From: Rhodococcus sp. AW25M09 | GTDB lineage: Bacteria > Actinomycetota > Actinomycetes > Mycobacteriales > Mycobacteriaceae | Reading direction: 5' to 3' | DNA length: 64,000 bases | NCBI RefSeq assembly: GCF_000333955.1 | Contig: NZ_CAPS01000051.1 | Span: 1-64,000 of the forward strand | In this document: positions 63,438 through 64,000 of the stretch, piece after piece | Layout of the letters: each line of letters opens with the position of its first letter | Numbering within the stretch: the first letter of the stretch is position 1 | Notes under the pieces: generated by a model | Told to the model about the DNA's origin: nothing | Seen by the model: only the letters and a program-made list of their open reading frames with translations | Databases searched by the model: none | Position numbers and translations under genes: made by a program

Positions 63438-63619
63438 GTCGTCCAGCCGGGCGTGACGTGCCACGAGCGGAGCCCGTCGTGAACCTCGACGCGGACTCTG
63501 AATCCGGCGTCGACCGCTGCCACCGTGACCATGTCGTCCCCCCGCGAGACGTGAATCGAGTGCTGCGTGAATATGCCTGTGGCACTGAAGAAAAAGCGTC
63601 CGACCGTACATCCGGTCAC
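63434..63619 (-). CDS. Small ORF coupled to the MMPL gene
   Basis: A 61-residue ORF from GTG 63619 whose TGA overlaps the GTG of the MMPL gene. It includes GRFFFSATGIFTQHSIHVSR and ends DGLRSWHVTPGWTT. The stop/start overlap is the main evidence that it is real; no family was recognised, and the longer frame to 63958 is not protein-like. Confidence 0.4.
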   Translation of the reverse strand: MTGCTVGRFFFSATGIFTQHSIHVSRGDDMVTVAAVDAGFRVRVEVHDGLRSWHVTPGWTT

Positions 63620-64000
63620 GCGACGACGCCACCCCCGTTGCGACAGAAGAAATACAATCAGACCTCGGGCTCGATTGCTAGACCTCCGACGGATTCGCGC
63701 GGACCTCTTGACGAAGGAAGGCGCAGGGGTCACTCTTGTCGTTGAAGGAGCACCCCGTGGTGACGACCGCACTCGATCGTCTTCCGCAGCTTCCAGTTCG
63801 CTGTCGTTTGCTGTTCGACGCGCTGCCGCTTTCTGGTCCGACACGCTGCTGCCGACTCGACGCGCGAATCGATCCCGGGTGCTACTTTTGATGCCCCCGT
63901 TGCGCTCTGCGCACATTTGGGGTATCTTTGGACGTTGCGCTGGCTGCCTCCTGTCCACCTCTCGATCGCTGTTACCCGAAGCCTCGTTTTCGGGCCGCTG
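63620..64000 (+). promoter_or_regulatory. Leader region of a downstream gene (rpoB by synteny)
   Basis: About 380 bases with no supported gene. TTGCGC at 63900-63905 and TATCTT at 63923-63928 are 17 bases apart, a good promoter pair on the plus strand. A TACAAT at 63653 is a second possible -10. CCCGAA/TTCGGG at 63975-63994 forms a small hairpin near the edge. In related genomes rpoB-rpoC follow the rplL-mkl region, so this is probably the rpoB leader. Confidence 0.45.

Noticed and set aside
63434-63958. A 174-residue protein on the minus strand at the window edge
   Set aside because: Only the last 61 residues are credible, supported by overlap with the MMPL start. The upstream part is Arg/Ser-rich out-of-frame-like sequence covering the probable promoter of the next gene.

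Overview
The window looks like a chromosomal segment of a mycolic-acid-containing actinomycete, most likely Rhodococcus or a close relative. The evidence is high GC, frequent GTG starts, many 1- to 4-base overlaps between genes, and gene order that follows Mycobacterium tuberculosis. From about 0.8 to 27.8 kb the order is menA, menE, DUF3349, pitA, menB, menC, menD, a DUF3592-like membrane protein, mgtA, menG/ubiE, menJ, a polyprenyl diphosphate synthase and htpX. From about 27.9 to 33.4 kb it is YajQ, tRNA-Tyr/Thr/Met, rpmG, hadA-hadB, tRNA-Trp, secE, nusG, rplK and rplA. At 45.2-46.3 kb lie rplJ-rplL. The right edge carries a promoter and leader that synteny suggests belong to rpoB. No prophage, insertion sequence or CRISPR array was found.

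Region by region: (1) 0-27.8 kb holds a complete menaquinone pathway. The head group is made by MenD, MenC, MenE and MenB, the side chain by the polyprenyl synthase, and MenA, MenG and MenJ join, methylate and reduce. Accessory genes are interspersed: a membrane-anchored Hsp70-like protein, a PIG-L deacetylase, a Pit phosphate transporter with a PHO-box-like direct repeat upstream, a GAF-EAL phosphodiesterase facing a GGDEF cyclase, a DUF2252 protein and a broken siderophore-interacting protein gene. (2) 27.9-33.4 kb is translation, transcription and mycolate dehydratase housekeeping. (3) 33.4-42.1 kb has two hydrolases, then a tightly coupled five-gene lipid operon: thioester-reductase-like protein, a one-TM small protein, phosphatidylserine decarboxylase, a GNAT-like protein and an MMPL exporter. 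(4) 42.1-44.9 kb has an ECF sigma/anti-sigma pair divergent from a CHRD surface protein that ends in an LPxxG-type sorting signal, immediately followed by a lipoprotein class F sortase. (5) 46.7-58.5 kb is a complete Mce lipid importer: the ATPase MceG, two YrbE permeases, MceA-F and two Mce-associated proteins. (6) 58.6-63.6 kb holds a fused class III aminotransferase/acyl-ACP-reductase-like enzyme, convergent with a second MMPL transporter.

The most interesting candidates are the aminotransferase-AAR fusion beside an MMPL exporter, which on sequence logic could turn an acyl thioester into a long-chain amine; the thioester-reductase/Psd/GNAT/MMPL operon; and the sigma/anti-sigma/CHRD/sortase module. 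Two families of short interspersed repeats were also found. One is a 48-bp palindrome at convergent gene ends. The other is a GC-rich element of about 24 bp, one copy of which lies in frame inside a protein-coding gene.
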